Part shown: in pieces, positions 8,996 to 18,249 of the stretch
Layout: each line of letters begins with the position of its first letter
Position numbering within the stretch: the stretch's first letter is position 1
Assembly (NCBI RefSeq): GCF_022179385.1
Contig: NZ_BPQS01000023.1
Location: forward strand, 36,084-100,083
Direction: 5' to 3'
Origin: Methylobacterium longum
GTDB taxonomy: Bacteria; Pseudomonadota; Alphaproteobacteria; Rhizobiales; Beijerinckiaceae
DNA: 64,000 nucleotides
Position numbers and translations under genes: made by a program
The notes under the pieces: model-generated
What the model was told of the DNA's origin: nothing
What the model saw: the letters and a program-made list of their open reading frames with translations, nothing else
The model's database searches: none

Positions 8996-9391
8996 TCAGC
9001 GATGCTCGGCGGCGTCGCCGCGCGGGGCGCCCGCGCAGGAGGTCAGCGTCACCGGATCGGCCTCCGGCCCGACGAAGACGCTCATCGGCTGGCAGGCGCC
9101 CTGCAGGCACACGGACCAGTCCGCCGTCGCGCCCGAGCGCCGCAGCACGACCTCCCTGAGGGGAGCCAGGCGCGGGACCCAGGTCCAGGCGCCGTTCACC
9201 CAATGTGCATCGAGAGCAGGCTCCATGCCGGCGCCCGAACCCCTGACGCGGCTCGCGGTGATCGTCAGCCCGGCCGGGGTGTCCGCCCAGTCCTCCTCCC
9301 AGACGATCTTCTCGACCGAGTGGGACCAGCGCAGCGTGATGGCCGGCACGCTCAGCGGGACCACCACGCTCGCGGCGAGGAGGCAGATCAT
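8996..9391 (-). CDS. DUF1850 protein of a TAXI-TRAP transporter
   Basis: A 131-residue exported or membrane-tethered protein: an N-terminal hydrophobic stretch (MICLLAASVVVPLSVPA), then the DUF1850 core with RWSHSVEKIVWEEDW. Its ATG overlaps the permease stop as ATGA (9388-9391), implying translational coupling. DUF1850 genes are regularly found with fused TRAP permeases and TAXI binding proteins, exactly the arrangement here. Its biochemical role in the transporter is not established. Two Cys residues in DWSVCLQGAC may form a periplasmic disulfide. Confidence 0.85.
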   Translation of the reverse strand: MICLLAASVVVPLSVPAITLRWSHSVEKIVWEEDWADTPAGLTITASRVRGSGAGMEPALDAHWVNGAWTWVPRLAPLREVVLRRSGATADWSVCLQGACQPMSVFVGPEADPVTLTSCAGAPRGDAAEHR

Positions 9392-11649
9392 GCCGGGCGC
9401 GTCGCGACCCGGCGCAACCGCCAGACGTGCGCGCCGACGGCGGCAGCCCCGAGCAGGAATCCGGCCTGGTCGGTCAGCGGCAGCGCGACCACGAGGAGAA
9501 GGGCGCCGAGGAAGGCCGCCGCCCGCTCCCACAGGCGCATCGGTCCGCGCAGGAAGCCGCTCGTGGCCGCGCCCCACAGGAACACCGCGGCGGCGGCCTT
9601 CACGCACATGTAGGCGACGGCGGCCGCGAAGGCGGGGCCCCCGATCCCGGTGGTGTTCTGCGCCATCAGCGCCGGATCGTAGACGGCCATGTAGGGGACC
9701 ACGAAGCCGGGCAGCGCGATCCGGATCGCCTCCAGGCTGATCTTGAAGCCGCTCTCGCGCGCGATCGGCGCCGCCGCGAAGCAGGCGAGCGCGACGGGTG
9801 GCGTCAGGTCCGCCATGATGCCGAAGTAGAACACGAACATGTGGCTGACGATCAGCGGCACGCCCAGCGTCAGGAGCGAGGGCGCCGCGAGCGATGAGGT
9901 GATGATGTAATTGGGGATCGTCGGGATGCCCATGCCGAGGATCAGGCTCACCACCATCGTCAGGACGAGGGAGGCGACGAGCGAGTTCTGGCCGACCGAC
10001 ACGACGTAGTTGCCGAAGATCGTCCCGACGCCGGTCAGCGTCATCGTGCCGATGACGAGGCCGACGACCGCGCAGGCCAGACCGACCGGAAGGGCTTGCC
10101 GGGCGCCGTCGGCGAGGGCGTTGCGACAGGCGACGAGGGTGTCGCGCCCGCCGCGGGTGAGCAGGCTGGCGGCCACCATGACCAGGACGAGCGCCAGGAC
10201 GAGCATGACGCCGACCCAGAGTGCCCCGGCGGCGATCAGGCCGAGCGTGACGTAGAAGATCGAGCGGACAGCCTCGCGGCCGAAGCCGAGGGCGATGGTG
10301 CCGCCCAGGATCAGGGTCACCGTGAGCGCGAGCCCGACCGAGCCCGCGAAGAGCGGCGTGTAGCCCGCGAAGAGCAGGTAGACGAGGACGGCGAGCGGCA
10401 GGATGAGGAACCAGCGCTCGCGCAACGCCGCCTTGGCGCTCGGCAGCTCGCCGCGCGGCAGCCCCACGAGGCCGCGCCGGCCGGCCTCGAAATGCACGGC
10501 CAGGAAGGCGGAGAGGTAGTAGAGAAGGGCCGGGATGATCGCCGCCTTGACGATCTCGACGTAGGGCACGTCGATCGTCTCGGCCATGATGAAGGCCACC
10601 GCGCCCATCACGGGCGGCATGATCTGCCCGCCCATGGAGGCGGTCGCCTCGACGCCGCCCGCGAAGGCGGGCTTGTAGCCGAAGCGTTTCATCAGCGGGA
10701 TGGTGAACTGGCCGACCGCCACGACGTTGGCGACGCCGGACCCCGAGATCGTGCCCATGAGCGCGGAGGAGAACACCGCGACCTTGGCGGGACCGCCCCT
10801 TGCCGAGCCGAACAGGCTCATGGCGATGTCGGTGAACAGCGCGATCATGCCGGCGCGCTCGAGGAAGGCGCCGAAGAGAACGAACAGGAAGATGTAGGTC
10901 GACGACACGTAGACGGGCGTGCCGTAGATGCCCTCCGTCCCGAAGGCCATGTGCTCGACCACCTGCTCGAGGCCGTAGCCGCGATGGTTGAGCGGCGCCG
11001 GCAGGTACTGGCCGAGCAGGCAATAGGCGAGGAACGTGCCGGCCACGATGACGAGCGCCGGCCCCATGATGCGGGCGACGAGGTAGAACAGCAGCGCGAT
11101 CAGGGCGAGCCCGACATAGAGGTCGGCATCCGTGAGTTCGCCCGCGCGCGCCACGAGGTCGTCGTAGAAGGCCCACTGGTAGGCCCCGATCAGGAAGCCG
11201 GCGACGGCGAGCGCCCAGCCCAGACTCCGCGTCGCCCGCGTGCGCGACCGGTGGTTCGCCAGGAGGCCGCCGCCGACCAGGCACAGGAAGCCGACGTGGA
11301 GCGTGCGGACCGCTTGGCTCGGCAGCCCGCCGGGGAACTTGGTGACGAGGCCGACGGTGATCGCCAGCGTCACGACGGCGAACAGCCCGTCCAGCACCGG
11401 TCGCCGCCGCGCGGCGGCCCAGCCGACGAAGAGCGCGCCGGCCGCCAGGGCCGCCCAGGCGAGGGCAAGGGGTGTGACGCCGAACGCGATCGTGCGGTCG
11501 AGCGGAACGCCGAAGGCGGTCACGATCTGGAAGGTCGAGAAAGCCACAGCAAGCCAGAACAGGAGGCGCCCCGGCCAGCCGGCCCCGAAATTCTCCGGCA
11601 GCCCGTGCTCGGGATTCTGCAGCTCAGCTTGGTCGACCCGCTCGTTCAT
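9388..11649 (-). CDS. TRAP transporter permease, fused 4TM/12TM type
   Basis: A 753-residue inner-membrane transporter subunit with both TRAP membrane domains in one chain. ATG 11649 has a GGAAGG Shine-Dalgarno sequence. The N-terminal third has the small-subunit-like helices. The DctM-like part shows FGAFLERAGMIALFTDIA, GTISGSGVANVVAVGQFTIPLM, EATASMGGQIMPPVMGAVAF and, late, GMGIPTIPNYI. These are conserved in TAXI-associated TRAP permeases, which use an electrochemical ion gradient to import organic acids delivered by the binding protein. It lies 82 bp after the TAXI gene and overlaps DUF1850. The substrate is not predictable. Confidence 0.94.
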   Translation of the reverse strand: MNERVDQAELQNPEHGLPENFGAGWPGRLLFWLAVAFSTFQIVTAFGVPLDRTIAFGVTPLALAWAALAAGALFVGWAAARRRPVLDGLFAVVTLAITVGLVTKFPGGLPSQAVRTLHVGFLCLVGGGLLANHRSRTRATRSLGWALAVAGFLIGAYQWAFYDDLVARAGELTDADLYVGLALIALLFYLVARIMGPALVIVAGTFLAYCLLGQYLPAPLNHRGYGLEQVVEHMAFGTEGIYGTPVYVSSTYIFLFVLFGAFLERAGMIALFTDIAMSLFGSARGGPAKVAVFSSALMGTISGSGVANVVAVGQFTIPLMKRFGYKPAFAGGVEATASMGGQIMPPVMGAVAFIMAETIDVPYVEIVKAAIIPALLYYLSAFLAVHFEAGRRGLVGLPRGELPSAKAALRERWFLILPLAVLVYLLFAGYTPLFAGSVGLALTVTLILGGTIALGFGREAVRSIFYVTLGLIAAGALWVGVMLVLALVLVMVAASLLTRGGRDTLVACRNALADGARQALPVGLACAVVGLVIGTMTLTGVGTIFGNYVVSVGQNSLVASLVLTMVVSLILGMGIPTIPNYIITSSLAAPSLLTLGVPLIVSHMFVFYFGIMADLTPPVALACFAAAPIARESGFKISLEAIRIALPGFVVPYMAVYDPALMAQNTTGIGGPAFAAAVAYMCVKAAAAVFLWGAATSGFLRGPMRLWERAAAFLGALLLVVALPLTDQAGFLLGAAAVGAHVWRLRRVATRPA

Positions 11650-11731
11650 GGGCTGCCTTCCGAAAGCGGGCCAACCCATTCCCCAGGTTCGCCCCCGACG
11701 CATCGTGATCGCACGGTCTGCTCCGCACGTA

Positions 11732-12694
11732 TCAGGGGACGGATACGCCCTTCTCCTTGAGGTAGCGGGCGGCGCCTGGATGGAGCGGCAGCGGCATACC
11801 TTCCGCAGCCCTGTTGACGTCAATCCCCTTCGCGGCCGAGTGCGCGGCCTGCAACTCGGGCAGGCTCTCATACACCGCCTTCGTCATCCTGTAGACGAGG
11901 TCGTCCGAGAGGTCGGCGCGGGTCACGAGGTAGTTGACAACCGCCCCCGTTTCCACGGCCTCGGCCTGTCCCTCGTAGGTATTCGCCGGGATCAATTGCT
12001 TGACGAAGGGTGCGCCCGCCTTGTCGACCACCGCCGCCGGTATGGCGACAACCGTGATGGGTGTCGCATTCGCCAGATCGCGAATGGAGGAGACGCCGAG
12101 ACCGGCCGATTGCAGCGTCGCGTCGAGCTGACGGTTCTTCATGAGTTCGACGGATTCACCGAACGGCAGGTACTCGACCTTGCCGAGATCCTTGTAGCTC
12201 AGCCCGGCGGCCTCCAGGATCGCGCGCGCATTCAGCTCCGTGCCCGACTTGGGGGCGCCGACGGAGAGGCGCTTGCCCTTCAGGTCCGCCAACGTCCGGA
12301 TGCCGGACTCCTTGGAGGCGACGATCTGGACGTAGTTCGGGTAGATCGCGGTGACCCCGCGCAGCTTGTCGAGCTTGCGCCGGAAGCCCGCTTCCTCATC
12401 GCCCTTCCATCCGGCGGCCAAGCTGTCGCCGAGCGTGAACGCGAGTTCGCCCTTGCCGGCCTGGACCAGGTTGAGGTTCTCGACGGAGGCCTTGGTGGCC
12501 TGAACGGACGGGCGGGTCCCCGGAAGCTTCTCGGTGAAGATCTTCGAGAGCGCGACACCCATCGGGTAGTACACGCCTGAGGTTCCACCCGTGAGGATGG
12601 CGATGAAATCGTCGGCGCGCGCAGGGACGGCGAGGCTCAGGAAGGCGGATGCGCCGAGGGCGAGCCCGGCGAGGCGTTTCGGCAGACCTGACAT
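11732..12694 (-). CDS. TAXI-family TRAP solute-binding protein
   Basis: A periplasmic receptor for the adjacent TRAP permease, 320 residues. ATG 12694 is chosen over in-frame starts further upstream because GGGAGGG lies about 4 nt before it and a signal peptide begins there (MSGLPKRLAGLALGASAFLSLAVPARA). The mature N-terminus FIAILTGGTSGVYYPMG is the TAXI signature (TGGTxGxYYP-like). The ligand-binding fold continues with VENLNLVQAGKGELAFTLGD and LKGKRLSVGAPKSGTE. First gene of the three-gene transporter operon; the long upstream gap presumably holds its promoter. Confidence 0.94.
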   Translation of the reverse strand: MSGLPKRLAGLALGASAFLSLAVPARADDFIAILTGGTSGVYYPMGVALSKIFTEKLPGTRPSVQATKASVENLNLVQAGKGELAFTLGDSLAAGWKGDEEAGFRRKLDKLRGVTAIYPNYVQIVASKESGIRTLADLKGKRLSVGAPKSGTELNARAILEAAGLSYKDLGKVEYLPFGESVELMKNRQLDATLQSAGLGVSSIRDLANATPITVVAIPAAVVDKAGAPFVKQLIPANTYEGQAEAVETGAVVNYLVTRADLSDDLVYRMTKAVYESLPELQAAHSAAKGIDVNRAAEGMPLPLHPGAARYLKEKGVSVP

Positions 12695-12935
12695 GAGCCC
12701 TCCCATATTCTGTTGCCGCCTTGAAGCAGATCTGACCCTCTGCGTCGATGCGCAATCCATCGATCCGTCCGATGTCCACGTCCCGAACGTGGTCGAGAGC
12801 GTCTGAACCGCCCGGATGGACCCAAAGCCGCCGACGGGTGCTGGTCTGCCGCCTCGGGAATGCGGCATGCCGCGATCCCTGCGCGCTCCGCACGCCGTTC
12901 TGCCGTCTCGCGCAGAGATTTGTGCAAGTTCGAGC

Positions 12936-12951
12936 GCGAAATAATTGCCAA
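12936..12951 (-). promoter_or_regulatory. Candidate sigma-54 promoter upstream of the TAXI-TRAP operon
   Basis: On the minus strand TTGGCAATTATTTCGC has GG and GC separated by exactly 10 bp, as in sigma-54 -24/-12 promoters (consensus TTGGCAC-N5-TTGC), with few deviations. It lies in a locally AT-rich patch about 240 bp upstream of the TAXI start codon. A single short match is weak evidence. Confidence 0.25.
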
Positions 12952-13162
12952 GACAATCTGAAATCTTGCCGAAGACGGACAGGACTTCATTTGCGCGTCA
13001 TCATGTGAAGAACTTCCGGCGCGGACCTGTCCTGTCGGTGTGGCCGGATTCCCGAGGGTTCCGGCGAGGCCCTGGCCTGCACGACATCGGCGAGGCGGCG
13101 GTCCGGGGGCTCGGTCGATCGCCGCGGTGGCGGGCACCGGGCGGGTCGGAGCGAAGGCTGGA

Positions 13163-13210
13163 TGCCCTCATGGGCGCCCTCGCGCGCGCCCTCATGGGCG
13201 CTCTCATGGG
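13163..13210. repeat. 12-bp tandem repeat with hairpin potential, four units
   Basis: Four consecutive 12-bp units of the form (C/T)GCCCTCATGGG, the second diverged in its last half. Two adjoining units form a perfect hairpin, GCGCCC-TCAT-GGGCGC at 13186-13201. It is about 80-130 bp after the SDR stop, so it could form stem-loops in the 3' end of that transcript. Confidence 0.6.
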
Positions 13211-13291
13211 CGCGGAGCGACAGCGGCTTGCCCCCGGTCGTGGCCGCCCACCTCGAGGCAGGCGGCGGACGCGGGCTCGTCCCGCGACGCG

Positions 13292-14050
13292 TCAGAGCTT
13301 CACGCCCTCGAGGTAGCCGCGGTTCCAGGTCGGGCTGATGAGGATCTCGTTGACGCACACGCTCGCCGGCATCCGCGCCACGAACAGGATCGTCTCGGCG
13401 AGATCCTCCGATTGCAGCATCCGCCCTTTGTCCTCCGCCGTCACGGGAACCGGCCGCTTGTCGAGCAGCGGTGTCGCGACCTCGCCGGGACAGATGCAGC
13501 AGGACCGGATCCCGTGTCGGCATTCCTCCTGGTTGAGGCTCTCCGAGAGCGCCACCAGCCCGTGCTTGGCTGCCGAGTAGGCTGGTCCCGTCAGGGTGGA
13601 CACGTAGCGGCCGGCCCAGGACGAGACCTGGATGATCAGGCCGCTCCGCTGGGCGCGCATCGTCGGCAGCACGGCCCGCGACGCGTAGAAGGGACCGTTG
13701 AGGTTCACGCCGACCACGGCGTCGATGCCGGCCGGCCCGATCTCGCTCCAGCTTCGCTGGGGCACGTTGAGGCCGGCCGAATTCACCAGCAGGTCGCAGC
13801 GGCGGTAGGCGGCCTGGACCGCCTCCCAGGCCCTCTGCACGTCGTCGGCGACGCCCATGTCGGCGGGGGCGACCAGCGCCTCCCCGCCCGCCGCGCGGAT
13901 CGCTTCCGCGGTGCCCTCCAGGGCCTCCCGGCCGCGCCCCGTGAGCGCGAGGCGAACCCCGGCCTTCGCCAGCGACACTGCGGCCGCTCGTCCGATGCCG
14001 GACCCGGCGCCCGTCACCCAGGCGACCTGTCCCTCGATGTCCCGCAGCAT
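13292..14050 (-). CDS. Short-chain dehydrogenase/reductase (SDR)
   Basis: A 252-residue classical SDR oxidoreductase. The NAD(P)-binding motif TGAGSGIG is at residues 13-20, NSAG and the catalytic Ser in QVSSWAG follow, and YSAAK supplies the catalytic Tyr and Lys. The last quarter (CICPGEVATPLLDKRPVPV) is typical of the family. It begins 21 bp after the stop of the ABC binding-protein gene, so the two form an operon. Substrate unknown. Confidence 0.92.
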   Translation of the reverse strand: MLRDIEGQVAWVTGAGSGIGRAAAVSLAKAGVRLALTGRGREALEGTAEAIRAAGGEALVAPADMGVADDVQRAWEAVQAAYRRCDLLVNSAGLNVPQRSWSEIGPAGIDAVVGVNLNGPFYASRAVLPTMRAQRSGLIIQVSSWAGRYVSTLTGPAYSAAKHGLVALSESLNQEECRHGIRSCCICPGEVATPLLDKRPVPVTAEDKGRMLQSEDLAETILFVARMPASVCVNEILISPTWNRGYLEGVKL

Positions 14051-14071
14051 GTCGGTCTATCTCAGCGGTTT

Positions 14072-15286
14072 CTACGGCTTGCCGACGAGCGGGCAGCCGC
14101 CCTCCGCCAGGGGCCGGAAGGCCTGATCGGCCGGGATGGTGTCGAGGAGCTTGTAGAGGTCCCACGCGCCCTTCGACTCGGACGGCGCCTTCACCTCGAA
14201 CAGGTACATCGGGTGCACCTTGCGCCCGTCCGCCCGGATCGTACCCTTGCCGAACAGCGGGTCGTCCGTCGGGTTGGCCTTCATCCAGGCCATCGTCGCC
14301 TGCGGGTCGGTCGATTTCGTCGCCGCCACAGCCTTCAGGTAGTGCAGGAGGCCGGAATAGACGCCCGCCTGGTTCATCGTCGGCATGTTGTTGCCGTGGC
14401 GCTTGGCGAACCGCTCGGAGAACGCCCGGGTCTCCGGATTGAGGTCCCAGTAGAACGATTCCGTGAGCACCAGCCCCTGCGCGGTCTGGAGGCCGAGAGC
14501 GTGCACGTCGATGGCGTAGATCAGCAGCGCGGCGAGCTTCTGGCCGCCCTCGGTCAGCCCGAACTCATGCGCCTGCTTGACCGCATTGATCGTGTCGCCG
14601 CCGGCATTGGCCAGCCCCACCACCTTCGCCCCCGAGGCCTGCGCCTGCAGGAGGAACGAGGAGACGTCGGTGGCGGGGAACGGGACGCGGGCGGCGCCCA
14701 GCACCCGCCCGCCGCCCGTCCCGATCACGTCCGTGGCCTGTTCCTGGAGGGAGAGGCCGAACGCGTAGTCGGCGGTGAGGAAGTACCACGTGTCGCCCCC
14801 GCGCTTGAGCAGGGCGCCGGCCGTCCCGTGCGCCAGGGCGTAGGTGTCGTAGGTCCATTGGATCGTGTTCGGCGAGCATTGCTTGCCGGTCAGCTCCGTG
14901 GTCCCGGCACCGGAATCGATGAAGACCTTGTTCTTCTCGCGCGTGATCTGGCTCACCGCCAGCGCCACCGAGGAGGTCGGTACGTCGAGGATCGCGTCGA
15001 CGCCGTCGCGGTCGTACCATTGGCGGGCAACGGCGGCGCCGATATCGGGCTTGTTCTGGTGGTCGGCCGAGACGACCTCGACCTGCACGGCCCCGTTCGT
15101 CTTGGCGAAGTCCTCGACCGCCATCTGCGCGGCGACCAGTGAACCCTTGCCGCCGGTATCGGCGTAGACGCCCGACATGTCGTTGAGGACGCCGACCTTG
15201 ACGCGGATCGGCTGGGCGGATGCCGGCCAAGCCAGGGCGGTGAGGCTGATCGCCGCCGAGAGCAGGCAGCACCGGATCAACGCCAT
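14072..15286 (-). CDS. ABC-type branched-chain amino-acid-like substrate-binding protein
   Basis: A periplasmic binding protein, type-I fold (LivJ/Peripla_BP_6), 404 residues from ATG 15286; GTG 15298 is an in-frame alternative. A signal peptide (MALIRCCLLSAAISLTALAWPASA) precedes IRVKVGVLNDMSGVYADTGGKG, the usual N-terminal ligand-site block. Later blocks DILDVPTSSVALAVSQI and WYFLTADYAFG fit the family. No LivH/M/G/F partners are nearby, so it is an orphan receptor that must share permeases encoded elsewhere. Its operon partner is an SDR enzyme, which may act on the imported compound (inference). Confidence 0.92.
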   Translation of the reverse strand: MALIRCCLLSAAISLTALAWPASAQPIRVKVGVLNDMSGVYADTGGKGSLVAAQMAVEDFAKTNGAVQVEVVSADHQNKPDIGAAVARQWYDRDGVDAILDVPTSSVALAVSQITREKNKVFIDSGAGTTELTGKQCSPNTIQWTYDTYALAHGTAGALLKRGGDTWYFLTADYAFGLSLQEQATDVIGTGGGRVLGAARVPFPATDVSSFLLQAQASGAKVVGLANAGGDTINAVKQAHEFGLTEGGQKLAALLIYAIDVHALGLQTAQGLVLTESFYWDLNPETRAFSERFAKRHGNNMPTMNQAGVYSGLLHYLKAVAATKSTDPQATMAWMKANPTDDPLFGKGTIRADGRKVHPMYLFEVKAPSESKGAWDLYKLLDTIPADQAFRPLAEGGCPLVGKP

Positions 15287-15526
15287 GGCGGTTCTCACTC
15301 CCGGATTGATTATCGTTGGAGCCAGGAGGGCACGGCCCGCATCCCAGCGTCAAGCGCCGTTCCCCAGTGCCGCCGGGCGCCGGCGCCAAACCGTCAGGCA
15401 CGCGACGCGGTGGGCATCGAGGGCTCCGACGAACCAGCGCGCCCCGCCTCCATGCGGGCTGTCGGGCTCGCCCATCGCCCCGGGCGAGCATCGCGCCCGG
15501 GCCGCCGCTCCGGTCCCGGGGCGCGG

Positions 15527-16594
15527 TCAGCCGGTCCGCGCCGCCCGTGCCGCGTGCGACGGTTCGCCCGGATCGGCGGTGACGTAGGTGAACCTGTCGC
15601 GGCCGTCGGTCTGCTGCCCGGACAGGCGCTCCAGGCCGGCGACGGCGTCCCGGTGGCCGGCCGCCCAGCGGTCGCGGATCGACGAGGGCGAGAAGTCGAA
15701 GCTCTTGGCGGCGAGCTGGTCGGCGCCCGCCTGATAGACGAGGTGCAGCAGCGTCACCGCCGGACCGGCCGGATCGAGCTGCTGCCGCAGCGCGTACTCG
15801 CGCTTCAGGGCGGCGATCGCCCGGCGCGGCGCGCTGCCGAAGATGAGGTCGTTCGCGCGCTCCAGCACCGCGTCGAGGGAGGCCGGGCGCGGCGCCCGCG
15901 GGCTGAACAGGTCCGAGGCGATGCAGAGCAGGTCCCGCGCGGGCTCGGTGGCGAAGATCGGGTCGAGCGGCAGGTTGTTCGTGTATCCGGCGTCGCACAG
16001 CACGCGCCCGTCCACCTCCACCGGCGGGAAGGCGGGCAGGATCGCGGTGCTGGCGAGGATGTGCTCGGCCCGGATCGTCTCGCGGGCGGTGTCGAAATAG
16101 ACCTCCTCGCCGGTCTCGATATCGACGCAGCCGATCGACAGGCGCGTGTCGCCCCGGTTCAGGCGCTCGAAGTCGATGAGGCGGTTCAGGGTCTGGAGCA
16201 GGGGGGCGTTGTCGAACAGGGCCACGTCGTCCGGGACCCACGGCAGCGCCGACCACGCGCCGGGCAGGCGGTGGCGGAAGATGTTCGGCCGCCCCCAGAG
16301 CAGGGCCATCAGGGCGTGCAGGCCGTTGTAGATCTGGCGCGGCTTGAGCAGCCCGGTGGGATCCAGCGCGGGGCCCAGCGTCGCCTCCTGCCAGAAGCGG
16401 TGGAGCTGGGCGACCCTGTCGCCGGGGGCGTTGCCCGCGATGATCGCGGCGGTCACGGCGCCGATGGAGGCGCCGACGACCCAGTCGGGTCGGAGTCCCT
16501 GGGCGTGGAGCGCCTCGTAGGCACCGGCATGGTAGGCGCCGACGGCGTTGCCGCCGGCGAAGACCAGGGCGAGATCGCGCGCGTGTTCCGTCAT
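15527..16594 (-). CDS. Patatin-like phospholipase
   Basis: A 355-residue patatin-domain hydrolase with a Ser-Asp dyad. The oxyanion loop GGNAVGAYHAG (about 14-24) and nucleophile elbow GASIG (Ser43 of GxSxG) are present. The catalytic Asp is in CDAGYTNNLPLDP, with DAG instead of the usual DGG. No signal peptide, so cytoplasmic or membrane-associated. It shares block order with the second patatin at 23869-25041 (FDNAPLLQTLNRLIDFERLN against YDTRPLLGTLNRHVDFEALN), so the two are paralogues. Likely acts on membrane phospholipids or stored esters. Confidence 0.92.
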   Translation of the reverse strand: MTEHARDLALVFAGGNAVGAYHAGAYEALHAQGLRPDWVVGASIGAVTAAIIAGNAPGDRVAQLHRFWQEATLGPALDPTGLLKPRQIYNGLHALMALLWGRPNIFRHRLPGAWSALPWVPDDVALFDNAPLLQTLNRLIDFERLNRGDTRLSIGCVDIETGEEVYFDTARETIRAEHILASTAILPAFPPVEVDGRVLCDAGYTNNLPLDPIFATEPARDLLCIASDLFSPRAPRPASLDAVLERANDLIFGSAPRRAIAALKREYALRQQLDPAGPAVTLLHLVYQAGADQLAAKSFDFSPSSIRDRWAAGHRDAVAGLERLSGQQTDGRDRFTYVTADPGEPSHAARAARTG

Positions 16595-16766
16595 CCCGGC
16601 TTTCAGGTTCGAAGGCTCTCGAAGCCCGTAATCGAGCCGATGCGGGCCGGTTCCCGCGGCCGGCGCGCGGAGTGGTTGGCCCGCTCGGGCCTGAGCGAAG
16701 GTAGCGGCGTCCGCGGGCCGGCCCCGGTTCGGCCGCTCGGCCGCGCTGGGGCGGATCGCCGGGTGA

Positions 16767-17750
16767 TCAGGCGCGGCCCGCCTTGGCTTCGCCGCCGTCC
16801 ACCTCCTCTTCGGTGGGGAGTTCGCAGCGGTTGTGGATGGCGGTGGCGGCCACCGCGCCGTGGCCCATGGCCACCACGATCTGGTCGAGGCCGCGGACGA
16901 CGCCGCCGGCCGCGTACAGGCCGGGCACCGTCGTGCGGTTGTGCTCGTCGACGATGAGCGCGCCGGTTGCGTCGTGGGCGGCGCCGAGCGCCACCGCGAG
17001 GTCGGAGCGGATGGTCAGGCCCAGGGCCGAGTAGAGCACCGCGAAACGGTGCTCGGCCCCGTCGGCCGTGCGCAGCACCGTGATCCGTGCCCCCTCGACG
17101 TCGAGGCCGACGACGGGGTCGTGGACCACCGCGATGCCATGCCGGGCGATGCGCGCGGCCTCGCCCGCGTCGAGGACCATGCCCTGGCCCAGGGTCATCA
17201 GCGTCACGTCCCGGGCGTAGGTGCGCGCGATGAAGACCGCTTCGCCCAGCCCCCGGTCGCCGTGGCCGATCACGGCGATGCGCTTGCCCCGCGCCTCGTA
17301 GCCGTCGCAGATCGGGCAGTAGCGCACGAGCCCGCGGCGCACCGCGTCGGGCAGGCCGGGAAAGCCGGGCTCGACGTCGTCGGCGCCGCTCGCGAGCAGG
17401 ACGCGACGGGCCCGGACCTCGCCCGGTAGGCCTCCGGTCTCCAGGCTGGCGAGGAAGCCGCCCTTCTCCTTGCTCAGGGCCGTGACGGTCCCGTGCGCCA
17501 CGGATCCGCCGTAGCGGGCGACGTGCGCCCGCTGGCGGGCCAGCATCTCCGTGCCCGAGATGCCCTCCGCGAAGGCGGGGACGTTATGGCTCTTCGGGAT
17601 CCGGGACGCCCGGGACTGCCCCGCATCCACGACCAGGAACCGGCGCTCGAACCGGGCGAGGTAGAGGGCGGCGGTCAGGCCCGCCGGGCCGCCGCCGACG
17701 ACCAGGCAGTCCAGCGGCTCGTCCGCCATCGTGGACTCGAACCCGGACAT
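16767..17750 (-). CDS. Thioredoxin-reductase-like FAD/NAD(P) oxidoreductase
   Basis: A 327-residue two-dinucleotide-binding flavoprotein. The FAD motif VVGGGPAGLTAALYLA is near residue 17, the redox-active pair C145-P-I-C148 is in RYCPICDGYEA, a second nucleotide motif (AVIGHGDRGLG) follows, and the C-terminal FAD block reads VPGLYAAGGVVRGLDQIVVAMGHGA. Methionine 8 is an alternative start. The CPIC pair differs from the CATC/CAVC of classical TrxB and is seen in TrxB-like proteins of uncertain electron acceptor, so a specific role is not claimed. It stands alone. Confidence 0.9.
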   Translation of the reverse strand: MSGFESTMADEPLDCLVVGGGPAGLTAALYLARFERRFLVVDAGQSRASRIPKSHNVPAFAEGISGTEMLARQRAHVARYGGSVAHGTVTALSKEKGGFLASLETGGLPGEVRARRVLLASGADDVEPGFPGLPDAVRRGLVRYCPICDGYEARGKRIAVIGHGDRGLGEAVFIARTYARDVTLMTLGQGMVLDAGEAARIARHGIAVVHDPVVGLDVEGARITVLRTADGAEHRFAVLYSALGLTIRSDLAVALGAAHDATGALIVDEHNRTTVPGLYAAGGVVRGLDQIVVAMGHGAVAATAIHNRCELPTEEEVDGGEAKAGRA

Positions 17751-17869
17751 CCATCCCTATCCCGAACGGCCGGCGATCCCGGCCCGGCGGCGACCCCCGC
17801 CGGGTCCGGAACACGCGCTGCGCACCCGCCGGCCCTGCGGCTCGTCGGGGCCCCTCGTCCCGCGCGCGC

Positions 17870-18007
17870 TCATTGCGGCGGCAGCGGCGACGGGATGAGG
17901 AAGAAGTAGATCGCGAACGCCGCGAGCGCCGCGAACAGGAGCGCCGCCGCGATCAGGCCGTAGCGGTTCGTCCGGACTGGAGCGGGCTTCATGTCCCCCG
18001 GTTGCAT
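17870..18007 (-). CDS. Small single-pass membrane protein, 45 residues
   Basis: ATG 18007 has GAGGAG about 7 nt upstream, which decides the start. A polar N-terminus (MQPGDMKPAPVRTNRYG) precedes one membrane helix (LIAAALLFAALAAFAIYFFL, about 20-39) and a short Pro-rich tail. No family recognised. It lies 119 bp upstream of the flavoprotein gene on the same strand and could belong to that transcript. Confidence 0.6.
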   Translation of the reverse strand: MQPGDMKPAPVRTNRYGLIAAALLFAALAAFAIYFFLIPSPLPPQ

Positions 18008-18249
18008 CGTGGACTCCTCGATTGCGCGATCACGCCGATCGGGCCCCTGACCCGGCCCTGTGGAGCGCACGCGGGCCCGGCGTCGCGGAAAAAACGGGGG
18101 AACGCCGGGGGCTTGCACCCGCGGCGCTGTGGCGATGGCAACGTCGGCTCGCTCACCTGTGAGCCCGCCGGGCGGTCACCGCCCCTTCTGCGGGAGCGGA
18201 TCGCGGGCTTCCTTGACGGCCTCCCGGCAGCTCCGGTCACCCTCGGCGT

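Larger units (their letters stand above)
12695..13291. other. Intergenic region, 597 bp, no supported gene
   Basis: Between the TAXI gene and the SDR gene, both on the minus strand. No frame here has a start, ribosome-binding site and codon use that I can support. It contains an AT-richer patch around 12900-13010 with the sigma-54-like site, and a 12-bp tandem repeat at 13163-13210. Confidence 0.6.
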
